Shown piece after piece: positions 1 to 6,497 of a stretch of DNA of 6,544 nt; position 1 is the first letter of the stretch, and the number at the start of each line of letters is the position of its first letter. Source of the DNA: CAJQQY01 sp964352225 (lineage in GTDB: Bacteria; Bacteroidota; Bacteroidia; Chitinophagales; Saprospiraceae); NCBI GenBank assembly GCA_964352225.1, contig CAYGRM010000376.1, positions 1-6,544 on the forward strand, in the 5' to 3' direction. A program made the translations under genes and the position numbers. The notes below the pieces were generated by a model that was given only the letters and a program-made list of their open reading frames with translations, searched no databases and was not told the origin of the DNA.

Positions 1-312
1 TTGTGGAAATTGGTAGCATCTTCTTTTTTTCATTGGAAAAAAAAAGAAGCAAAAAATCCTTTTTCCAATCGCTCTTTGAAACTCTGGTTTCAAGCAACGC
101 AGGAAAAAAATGCAAGCACTCGCACCCTCATTTTTCGCCATTCCCAACCCGCTCCTAACTCTCATGGTTTTCCTTCCAATTTGAGGTTTTGGTTGAACGG
201 AAAGAATCTATGTTTATTCGCTTAAATCCGTCAAATCTGCGTTCCCATCACAGATAATAAATTTCAATTCTCTGTCAGCTTGCAGCGAGGTATTTTCATT
301 GCTTCGCTTTTT
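1..312. other. Left-edge stretch without a defensible gene
   Basis: A + strand reading frame is open from the window edge to a stop at 223-225, but its translation is a low-complexity mix of Lys, Ser, Asn, Phe and Trp that matches no family I know. The TTG at position 1 is simply the window edge. It could be the tail of a gene lying to the left, and the + strand terminator at 284-314 would fit that, but the protein sequence does not look evolved. The minus strand shows nothing better. Within the stretch are an A/T inverted repeat at 20-49 and a segment at about 224-253 that resembles intergenic repeats of this phylum. The + strand of 110-200 is noticeably C-rich compared with the neighbouring genes. 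Confidence 0.5.
20..49. repeat. A/T-rich inverted repeat (hairpin)
   Basis: The left arm at 20-31 reads CTTC, seven T and C. The right arm at 36-49 reads G, nine A and GAAG. They pair around the four-base loop ATTG, with a two-base length difference in the A/T tract. No T tract follows on either strand, so this is not a standard intrinsic terminator. It may be an end of a small repeat element or simply low-complexity sequence. Confidence 0.35.
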
Positions 313-314
313 TT
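284..314 (+). terminator. Intrinsic (Rho-independent) terminator, + strand
   Basis: The arms at 284-290 (AGCGAGG) and 302-308 (CTTCGCT) form a seven-pair stem that includes one G-U wobble, around an 11-base loop. The stem runs directly into seven consecutive T at 308-314. On the minus strand the order is reversed (A tract before the stem), so it does not work as a terminator for the histidine kinase, although its end touches that gene's stop codon. It should therefore end a + strand transcript coming from the left of the window. No other gene in view could use it. Confidence 0.6.
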
Positions 315-1683
315 AATCTTTATTATAAATTACCTGATTAATTGATGGCAACTCAATGATAAAACTCGTTCCTTCCCCTTCTTTAGTTTTCACTTTTAAT
401 TGTCCACCGTGTCCTTTCGTGACAATTTCATAACTTAATGATAAACCTAATCCTGTCCCATGCCCTGTCGGTTTAGTTGTAAAAAAAGGTTGAAATATCT
501 TTTTTAAAACTTCGGGTGGAATGCCATTTCCGTTATCACTTATTTCGATGATAGTTTGAGTCGCTTCTTTTTTGGTAGTGACCGAAACAGTAGGTTTATA
601 ATCTACAACCGCATCCATCCTCTTTTCATTTACCGCATAAAATGCATTGGTAATTAAATTCAAAATCACTCGTCCGATGTCTTGTGGGATAATATTTATT
701 TTTTCTAAATTTTCATCAAAAGAAGTATTCATCGTTGCATTAAAAGTTTTGTCCTTCGCTCGAATACCATGATACGCTAATCTTAAATATTCATCGGCTA
801 GGACATTAATGTCGATAGGTTCTTTTTTTCCGCTACTACTTCTGGAATGTTGTAACATTCCTTTTACAATTCCATCTGCACGTTTGCCATGATGACTAAT
901 TTTTTCCAAATTCAAGATTAAATCATCAGCAATGGATTTGGCTTCTTCTACATCTCCGTTGTCAAGTTCCTCTTTCATTTCTTCTAATAACTCTACACTT
1001 ACTTCTGAAAAATTATTTACGAAATTTAAAGGGTTTTGAATTTCGTGGGCGATGCCGGCGGTGAGTTCTCCGAGGGAAGCCATCTTCTCAGATTGGATGA
1101 GTTGGGTTTGGGTGGATTTGAGTTCTACTAGCGTCTGTTCAAGCTTTTCCTTTTGCAAGGTCAGTTCACTAGTACGATCCGTCACTAGTTGTTCCAATTC
1201 TAATTTACGGGCTTCGGCCAAGCGCTTTTCTTCTTCTTCTTTCAGGTTTATTTTACGTTCCTTATTATTTCGGATTAAAGCGTATATTCCGAAACCAATT
1301 AGCCACGTCTTGGTAATCCCTTCCGCATTATTGATAATTGATGAGTTAGTTTGATAGAAGGTCGGCAAAAACATTTTGAAGGCATAAGTTATAAAAGTCA
1401 TTAAGGCAAAAGGTAAAGCTGCAACCAACATCAGTCTAGTCGTCTGGTATGGTCTCAGCCTATAAATAGAAACTAAATGAAGCAGAAAGATGATGATCCA
1501 ATACCAATCAGATAACAGCCCCAAACCCGGAATATTTGAAAGGATAAAATAAATAATAGAGCCCAACCAGATTTTTGACAGAACCAATTTATCCCAAATG
1601 GGAATTCTATTGGCTGTATCTAATGCCTTTCGAATCCATGCAGTTATACCAATTGCAATTAATATTTGAACAACTAAATCCAT
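313..1683 (-). CDS. Membrane sensor histidine kinase
   Basis: This is a 456-residue two-component sensor kinase, which autophosphorylates on His and passes the phosphate to a response regulator. The N-terminal 140 residues carry four or five hydrophobic segments (about 3-17, 33-57, 60-76, 82-102, 127-138) with only short loops, so there is no extracytoplasmic sensor domain and no PAS or GAF domain. A charged coiled coil (about 141-200) follows. Next comes the HisKA dimerisation domain, with phosphoacceptor His213 in HEIQNPLNF. The ATPase domain is complete: N box at 335-350 with Asn342 and Asn346, G1 box DNGNGIP at 383-389, F box FQPFFTTKP at 397-405, and G2 box GHGTGLGLSLS at 407-417. The ATG at 1681-1683 begins the membrane region directly and is the best start. 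No response regulator lies in the window, so partner and signal are unknown. The gene starts 29 bases downstream of a decayed kinase remnant on the same strand. Confidence 0.93.
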   Translation of the reverse strand: MDLVVQILIAIGITAWIRKALDTANRIPIWDKLVLSKIWLGSIIYFILSNIPGLGLLSDWYWIIIFLLHLVSIYRLRPYQTTRLMLVAALPFALMTFITYAFKMFLPTFYQTNSSIINNAEGITKTWLIGFGIYALIRNNKERKINLKEEEEKRLAEARKLELEQLVTDRTSELTLQKEKLEQTLVELKSTQTQLIQSEKMASLGELTAGIAHEIQNPLNFVNNFSEVSVELLEEMKEELDNGDVEEAKSIADDLILNLEKISHHGKRADGIVKGMLQHSRSSSGKKEPIDINVLADEYLRLAYHGIRAKDKTFNATMNTSFDENLEKINIIPQDIGRVILNLITNAFYAVNEKRMDAVVDYKPTVSVTTKKEATQTIIEISDNGNGIPPEVLKKIFQPFFTTKPTGHGTGLGLSLSYEIVTKGHGGQLKVKTKEGEGTSFIIELPSINQVIYNKD

Positions 1684-1712
1684 AATTAGATAATTCTATG
1701 TTATTAGTAAAG

Positions 1713-1938
1713 TTAGAATAAAGCTGGTTTTATTTCACCTGCTGCTTCATCTTTTTCAACAATGCTTTTTACCGCAATTCTCCACCATATGCTTTTGCAA
1801 TATAATAATTCAAAGACAACTCTTACCCATTCCTTGATCTTTAGGCTTTGTTGTAAAAAAAAAATAGTTAAAATTTTTATCCAAATGCTTTTTGAGAATC
1901 TCTTTTCCATTACCCGTAATACTTATTTCAATCCTATT
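1713..1938 (-). pseudogene. Decayed histidine kinase C-terminus (ATPase domain relic)
   Basis: Read on the minus strand, three successive frames rebuild the end of a histidine kinase ATPase domain. From 1938 the first frame gives NRIEISITGNG, then KEILKKHLDKNFNY, then FFFTTKPKDQGMG. This matches a degraded G1 box plus the F box with its FFTTKP signature. At about 1824 a one-base loss shifts the frame, and the next piece (1816-1772) reads SLNYYIAKAYGGELR, the usual G2-box continuation (compare SLSYEIVTKGHGGQLK in the intact kinase next door). A second one-base shift at 1772 leads to VKSIVEKDEAAGE and a stop at 1713-1715. The G1-box Asp is lost, and GLGL is destroyed. No HisKA domain or N box remains upstream. 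An open frame of 65 codons covers part of this region but only its last 20 codons or so are in the ancestral frame, so it should not be annotated as a gene. Homology is inferred from motifs only. Confidence 0.8.
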
Positions 1939-1956
1939 TTTTCCTTTGTTAAATTT

Positions 1957-2064
1957 TTATAACAATATATTTTCATTTGCTTTCTCTTTTTGTATTAGGT
2001 AAGTGTAACCGACGATGTCGGCTAAGAGGATGGCAGATAGTTTTCTATTTTGATTGTTTAGCAT
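1957..2064 (-). pseudogene. N-terminal fragment of a class III adenylate/guanylate cyclase
   Basis: An ATG at 2062-2064 opens a frame of 35 codons ending in TAA at 1957-1959. Residues 5-21 read QNRKLSAILLADIVGYT, the highly characteristic beginning of class III nucleotide cyclase catalytic domains (typical form RKLAAIMFTDIVGYT). It includes the metal-binding Asp (residue 16). A further stretch, YLIQKEK, matches the usual ALMQKDE. A working cyclase needs about 180 residues more, with a second metal Asp and the transition-state Asn/Arg, and none of these is present. The frame after the stop runs straight into the histidine kinase relic, so most of the cyclase has been deleted. Either a deletion joined two neighbouring signalling genes, or this is the remains of one multidomain protein. 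The piece is too short to be enzymatic. Confidence 0.72.
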
Positions 2065-2199
2065 TCGGAGGTTTTAGCTAAAGCTAAATTAACCTTTCGA
2101 TTTTATCAATTTTTAAAAAATAGAAAAAAGAGTCAATAAATATCATGTAGGATAGCGGTTAAAATTTTGGCATATCTTTAAGCGTTCTTTACCATAATT
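2065..2199. other. Gap between cyclase relic and lipoprotein gene
   Basis: This A/T-rich sequence contains no coding frame and no clear terminator for the lipoprotein gene that ends at 2200. A short palindrome (six-pair stem, four-base loop) sits at 2073-2088, just before the start codon of the cyclase relic. It lacks a T tract and is too short to interpret. I could not extend either relic into this stretch. Confidence 0.5.
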
Positions 2200-3261
2200 T
2201 CACCAAGACATTTTGCTAATTTTATTACTCCCAGCCAACCAAGCATTTCGACCAGTATCACAAATTCGCATGGTGTAAAAAGAGCTGTCGCTTAAAGCAA
2301 TCCAATTTTCCCCTCCATCAGCAGAATAGGAAATGCCCGGAATTCCTGCTGCAAAAATAGCTTGCCCATCGCTTTGAGGAACATATTGCACAGATGATCG
2401 ATAACCGGGATGTTGTCCTTCGGCGATTAAATTCCAAGTTTTGCCACCATCATTTGTAATGGCTTTATTTTGAGTATTTTGGTCTTGTTTTTCCCAATCG
2501 CCACCGAAGATGATTCCTCTTTTTTTATCATAGAAATGAGTTGTAAAGATGCCTGTCATTGCTCCTCCTTGGATGATGGGTGTATCAAAGACTTCCCAAG
2601 TTTCTCCTCGGTCAGGACTATGAAAAACTCTTGCTTTCCCTCCTCCGCTAACTATCCAAGCATGATTTTCTGCCAAAGCAATGTTGGAATTAGACGCAGC
2701 AAAAGCAGCTTCTTTTTCGGCGGAAGGAGGGAGTTGGCTACAAGGAATTTTTGTCCAAGTGTTTCCTCCGTCTTTGGTTAAAATAATCGACAAACATCCA
2801 TCAGTTGGATCGCCCATCGCAATCCCATTTAGATCATCCCAAAATGCAATGGCATCATAAAATGCATCAGGATGATTTTCTTCATAGACGATCGACCAAG
2901 ATTTTCCCTGATCTGTAGTTTTAAATAACAAGGCAGGGGAGCCTATGGCAAAAAGGAAAATGGCATCTGTTGTTTTGGCAATTCCTCTAAATTCTAAATT
3001 TGGATTTTTTGGATTTTGAATAGAATCAATTATCCAAGTTGTTCCGCCATCTTCGGTATATCCAAATTGCCCTTTCGAACCTCCAAACCACATAGTATTG
3101 CTATCAATAGCTTCGATGGCTCGGATGCTACAACTCATAGGGAAGGTTTTGATTTGCACCTGTTCCTTCATTATTGTAGGAGTTAGCATGGATGGCTTTT
3201 GAGCCGTCTCACAACTGAAGTAAAATAAAATAGAGAATAGGATTAGGTAATTTTTTTTCAT
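2200..3261 (-). CDS. Lipoprotein with six Asp-box (BNR) repeats, beta-propeller
   Basis: This protein of 353 residues probably has a beta-propeller fold of the sialidase/Ycf48/VPS10 type. I chose the ATG at 3259-3261 because it places a classic lipoprotein signal (MKKNYLILFSILFYFSC) at the very N-terminus, with Cys17 as the lipidation site. An in-frame ATG 18 codons upstream would put a second hydrophobic stretch before it and is less likely. Six Asp boxes are visible: TEDGGTTW (69-76), KTTDQGKSW (114-122), LTKDGGNTW (161-169), HSPDRGETW (214-222), ITNDGGKTW (268-276) and YSADGGENW (312-320). They are spaced about 45-54 residues apart, as expected for successive propeller blades. No sialidase catalytic residues (FRIP motif, Arg triad) are evident, so a glycosidase role is not supported. 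Relatives are often labelled oxidoreductase or Ycf48-like, without biochemical support that I know of. A cell-surface or periplasmic binding or scaffold role is a guess. No clear TAnnTTTG promoter precedes it. Confidence 0.85.
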   Translation of the reverse strand: MKKNYLILFSILFYFSCETAQKPSMLTPTIMKEQVQIKTFPMSCSIRAIEAIDSNTMWFGGSKGQFGYTEDGGTTWIIDSIQNPKNPNLEFRGIAKTTDAIFLFAIGSPALLFKTTDQGKSWSIVYEENHPDAFYDAIAFWDDLNGIAMGDPTDGCLSIILTKDGGNTWTKIPCSQLPPSAEKEAAFAASNSNIALAENHAWIVSGGGKARVFHSPDRGETWEVFDTPIIQGGAMTGIFTTHFYDKKRGIIFGGDWEKQDQNTQNKAITNDGGKTWNLIAEGQHPGYRSSVQYVPQSDGQAIFAAGIPGISYSADGGENWIALSDSSFYTMRICDTGRNAWLAGSNKISKMSW

Positions 3262-3344
3262 GATTTTTTTTGTAAAAACTAAGATAGTAATCAAAACAGT
3301 ATTAGATGGATTCATTTGACTAAAATAACTAAACCAAAATTTAA

Positions 3345-3373
3345 TTTGATTTATATGGAATTACCTACATTTG
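3345..3373 (+). promoter_or_regulatory. Bacteroidota-type promoter of the S9 peptidase gene
   Basis: A -33 element TTTG at 3345-3348 is followed, after 17 bases, by a perfect -7 element TACATTTG (consensus TAnnTTTG) at 3366-3373. This matches the sigma-ABfr type promoter described for Bacteroides and Flavobacterium. Transcription would begin near 3380, giving a leader of about 30 bases before the ATG at 3410. No Shine-Dalgarno sequence is present in that leader, which is usual in this phylum. The site lies in the 148-base gap between two divergent genes. Confidence 0.6.
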
Positions 3374-3409
3374 TTAGAACTCTATTCATAAATTTTATAA
3401 AGATCCAAA

Positions 3410-6340
3410 ATGAAAAATCTGTTCTCCCTCCTTTTTGTATGCTTATCGATTTCTACAAGTTTTGCTCAGACGCCTACCGCAAATGAGTTGTTGAACAAAA
3501 GTATTCAATACCATGATCCCAATAGCAATTGGAATACTTTTAAGGCTACCTTACAGTTTGAGCAGCGGCATCCCACGGAAACAGAACAACGTTTTCGAAC
3601 AGCTATTTTTGATCGTTCTAGAAATTATTTTAAGTTGATTCAAACGACGGGCGATGAAACGCTTACTAGAGAAGCTGACGGTGATAAATGCAGCAATTCA
3701 TACAATGGTAGTACTAACATTTCAGAAGAAATAAATAAGCAGCATCGCTTTTCCTGCGAGCGAGCTAAAATGTATCGGGATTATTATAGCTATCTCTATG
3801 GTTTGCCGATGAAGTTAAAAGACTCAGGAACCATTCTCGATCCTACGGTGAAAAATGAAACTTTTAATGGTCGCTCCGCTTACTCTATTCGGGTTACCTA
3901 TGAAAAAAGCGTTGGTGAGGATATCTGGTATTTCTATTTTGATAAAGAATCTTACGCCTTGATTGGCTATCGCTTTTTTCACGATGAATCTAAGCAGGAT
4001 GGAGAATACATTTCTTTGTATGGTGAAGAAATCATCCAAGGCATCAAGATTCCCAAAAATCGTTTTTGGTATTATAATAAAGATGATAAATTTTTGGTAG
4101 CGGATCTTTTGATGCCGGAAGCTGGAAGTGCAGTTGATAAAGATTTAACAAAGGAAGATTATGACCGAGCTATAAGTTATGGGTATAATAATCTAATGAA
4201 TAAAAAAATTTTTAATATTGATATTCGCCCCAATTGGTTTTCAGATAGTACTGGTTTTTGGTTTGAAGAACATAGTCCTGATGGGAAAAAGTATCAACAG
4301 TTTTTAACTAAATATTTAAAAAGTACTCCATTATTCGATCACCAAAAAGTGATGGAGGTGCTTAATCAATTGGGGGGAGATAGTTTAAAGGCCAATAGTT
4401 TATCGTTGCAATCTTTAGAGTATCTCAATCAGGATACTTTGAAGTTTATGTATAAAAATAAACATTATCACCTCAGTCGAAACGATCACCAATTGCATGA
4501 AGTAGAAGCACCTCCAAAAAATAATCCGATGGAATCCACTTCGCCTGACGGCAAATGGAAAGCCTACACGAAAGATTATAATTTATACATAAAATCCACC
4601 GAAACGGGAAAAGAGTATCAACTAAGTACCAATGGGAAAAAGCATTTTGAATACGCAAGTTATGTTGGTTGGGCGGATCTTATGGAAGGAGAAAATGGAG
4701 ATCGACCTGAAAAATTTTATGTCAATTGGTCGCCCGATTCTAAATATCTACAAGCAAATATCTGTGATTTGCGTTATGCCGATAAAATGTATTTGTTGGA
4801 TTGGAGTGTAGATACTTTATTTCGTCCCCGACTATTATCATACTACCGAGGTTCTCCAGGTGATACGACCATGATCCATTACATTCCAGTTTTTTATGAC
4901 ATCAGTAGTAAGCAAGAAATCGCTAATACTTTGCCTCGCAATACTCATATTAATAGTATCAATTTTACTTGGTCTGAGGAGTCTGGAAAAATCTATGCAC
5001 AGTATCCAGATCGAGGCTATCAAAAAGAGCGGATAGAATTATTAGATTTAAAAAATAAAACTTCCAAAACTTTATTGACAGAAGTTAGCGAAACTAATAT
5101 TGATTATTTTCCAGTTTGGTATTTAGAAAAGAAAGATTTGCTTTTATTTATTTCGGAACGAAGTGGTTGGCGACAATTGTATAGCTACCACTTGAAGAAT
5201 GAAAAGATTAATCGAATTACCCAAGGCGATTTTTATATCAATGATCTCAGCCGGATTGATGAGGAAAAGGGACAAGTTTATTTTATGGCGTCAGGTAAAG
5301 AAGCAAATAATAATCCTTATCATCAGCAATTATATCGTATTGATTTGGATGGTCAAAACTTCACTTTATTGACTCCAGAAAATACCCATCATCAAGTCAG
5401 TATTTCTAGTGATGGAAAATATTTCGTGGATAATTTTTCCACGGTGACTTCACCAACTACGACTGTTTTAAGAAGTACAGAGACTGGAAATATTTTAAGC
5501 AATATTGCAAGTGCAGATGTAAGTCGCTTATTTCAAAAAGGTTATATGCCGCCACAACCCTTTGAGGCGATAGGTAGAGATGGCAAAACAAAAATTTATG
5601 GTGCACTTTGGAAACCGAGCAATTTTGATCCGTCCAAAAAATATCCCATCATTGATCATAGCTATACTGGGCCACATACCCAAGTGTATCCTAAATCTTT
5701 TGTTGAAGGAGTATATAACCAAGCTTTGGCAGAATTGGGTTTTATTGTGATAGAGGTGGATGGAATGGGGAGCTCAGGAAGATCCAAATATTTCCATAAT
5801 CACTCCTACAAAAATATGGGAATGAACTTGCAAGGTCATGTCTTGGCGATCCAACAATTAGGGAAAAGGTTCAGTTGGTTGGATACAGATCGAGTAGGCA
5901 TATTTGGGCATTCAGCAGGTGGGTATGATGCAGGTCATGCCGTTTTACAATTTCCTGATTTTTATAAAGTGGCAGTTGCCAGTTCAGCGGATCATGATTT
6001 TAGAATGGAAAAAGCATGGTGGCCAGAAATGTACATGGGCTGGCCGGTGGACTCTACTTATCATCAAGTTTCCAATATCACGATGGCCGGGAATTTAAAA
6101 GGAAAATTATTACTTGTTCACGGAGGATTGGATGATAACGTCAATCCATCTGCTACGTTTAAATTAGCTGAGGCCTTAGTGGATGCCGATAAAGAATTTG
6201 ATTTATTGATTTTACCTAGCCAACAACATGGTTATCGAGATCCGCAGCATTGGAAGTATTTTACTAAAAAACGGTGGAATTATTTTGTGGAGCATTTGAT
6301 GGGAAAAACTCCGATTTGGGAATTGGATTGGTTGGATTGA
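3410..6340 (+). CDS. Secreted S9 (DPP-IV type) serine peptidase with N-terminal DUF6503-like domain
   Basis: This 976-residue exported peptidase is of the prolyl oligopeptidase family. Residues 1-20 are a Sec signal peptide (cleavage likely at SFA/Q). Residues 24-235 resemble the Bacteroidota family DUF6503: SIQYHDPNSNW near 31-41, Cys94 and Cys116 (possible disulfide), and YLYGLPMKLKDSGT at 128-141. After a short linker (about 235-245) the usual peptidase begins at LTKEDYDRA (246-254) and RPNW (273-276), followed by a DPPIV_N beta-propeller to about residue 710. The alpha/beta-hydrolase domain (about 720-966) has every catalytic part: Tyr752 (SYTGP) for the oxyanion hole, nucleophile Ser835 in GHSAGGY, Asp908 in GGLDDNV and His940 in QQHGY. 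The Glu-Glu motif that grips the free N-terminus in true DPP-IV is not seen where expected. The propeller instead shows GWADLMEGENG (420-430), so strict dipeptide release is doubtful. The frame is uninterrupted and the start is fixed by the signal peptide. Confidence 0.93.
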   Translation: MKNLFSLLFVCLSISTSFAQTPTANELLNKSIQYHDPNSNWNTFKATLQFEQRHPTETEQRFRTAIFDRSRNYFKLIQTTGDETLTREADGDKCSNSYNGSTNISEEINKQHRFSCERAKMYRDYYSYLYGLPMKLKDSGTILDPTVKNETFNGRSAYSIRVTYEKSVGEDIWYFYFDKESYALIGYRFFHDESKQDGEYISLYGEEIIQGIKIPKNRFWYYNKDDKFLVADLLMPEAGSAVDKDLTKEDYDRAISYGYNNLMNKKIFNIDIRPNWFSDSTGFWFEEHSPDGKKYQQFLTKYLKSTPLFDHQKVMEVLNQLGGDSLKANSLSLQSLEYLNQDTLKFMYKNKHYHLSRNDHQLHEVEAPPKNNPMESTSPDGKWKAYTKDYNLYIKSTETGKEYQLSTNGKKHFEYASYVGWADLMEGENGDRPEKFYVNWSPDSKYLQANICDLRYADKMYLLDWSVDTLFRPRLLSYYRGSPGDTTMIHYIPVFYDISSKQEIANTLPRNTHINSINFTWSEESGKIYAQYPDRGYQKERIELLDLKNKTSKTLLTEVSETNIDYFPVWYLEKKDLLLFISERSGWRQLYSYHLKNEKINRITQGDFYINDLSRIDEEKGQVYFMASGKEANNNPYHQQLYRIDLDGQNFTLLTPENTHHQVSISSDGKYFVDNFSTVTSPTTTVLRSTETGNILSNIASADVSRLFQKGYMPPQPFEAIGRDGKTKIYGALWKPSNFDPSKKYPIIDHSYTGPHTQVYPKSFVEGVYNQALAELGFIVIEVDGMGSSGRSKYFHNHSYKNMGMNLQGHVLAIQQLGKRFSWLDTDRVGIFGHSAGGYDAGHAVLQFPDFYKVAVASSADHDFRMEKAWWPEMYMGWPVDSTYHQVSNITMAGNLKGKLLLVHGGLDDNVNPSATFKLAEALVDADKEFDLLILPSQQHGYRDPQHWKYFTKKRWNYFVEHLMGKTPIWELDWLD

Positions 6341-6370
6341 TTTTGTGAATATATTGTTATAAATGAAAGT

Positions 6371-6397
6371 TGCAAAAGTCTATTAAAGACTTTTGTA
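6371..6397 (+). terminator. Hairpin after the peptidase gene, probable terminator
   Basis: Beginning 30 bases past the stop codon, arms at 6371-6381 and 6387-6397 form an 11-pair stem with one G-U pair and a five-base loop (ATTAA). The core CAAAAGTCT / AGACTTTTG is a perfect nine-base inverted repeat. There is no T tract directly after the stem, so it is not a textbook intrinsic terminator. It may still stop transcription or protect the 3' end of the peptidase mRNA. Being nearly symmetrical, it could act on either strand. Confidence 0.45.
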
Positions 6398-6442
6398 ATT
6401 AGAGATAGTATGCTTTAGATTTTTTTAGGTCAAAGATTTTTC

Positions 6443-6450
6443 TAATTTTG
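6443..6450 (+). promoter_or_regulatory. Possible -7 promoter element of the right-edge gene
   Basis: TAATTTTG is an exact match to the Bacteroidota -7 consensus TAnnTTTG and lies 47 bases before the ATG at 6498, a plausible leader length. A proper TTTG at the -33 position is not seen, and such short matches are frequent in sequence this rich in T, so this is weak. Confidence 0.25.
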
Positions 6451-6497
6451 GATTGGAATAAATTCTTTTGAAACTTGATATAATTAATTTTTACAAC

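Noticed and set aside
1..225. 74-codon + strand frame open at the window edge
   Set aside because: Its sequence is low in complexity and matches no family. The TTG start is only the window boundary. It is kept as an open possibility for a gene tail but not called.
1052..1354. 100-codon + strand frame rich in Ser
   Set aside because: It is antisense to the HisKA/coiled-coil region of the intact kinase, and the Ser-rich content is the mirror of that coding sequence.
1713..1910. 65-codon minus-strand frame as a real small gene
   Set aside because: The ATG falls inside a kinase relic in the wrong frame. Only the last third is in the ancestral frame. It is a by-product of the frameshifts.
1762..1962. 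66-codon + strand frame
   Set aside because: It is antisense to the cyclase/kinase relic, whose minus-strand motifs explain the sequence. The translation has no recognisable feature.
2073..2088. Short palindrome before the cyclase relic as an operator or terminator
   Set aside because: It has only six pairs, is A/T-dominated, has no T tract and sits before a dead gene. This is not enough to assign a role.
2470..2781. 103-codon + strand frame
   Set aside because: It is antisense to the Asp-box lipoprotein and has no start context or homology signal.
2200..3261. Sialidase or glycosyl hydrolase
   Set aside because: Asp boxes are structural and occur in many propellers. No FRIP motif or catalytic Arg/Tyr/Glu set is visible.
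3262..3315. Longer N-terminus for the lipoprotein (18 extra codons)
   Set aside because: The extended start would put a second hydrophobic stretch before the lipoprotein signal and push the lipidation Cys to residue 35. The internal ATG gives a normal signal.
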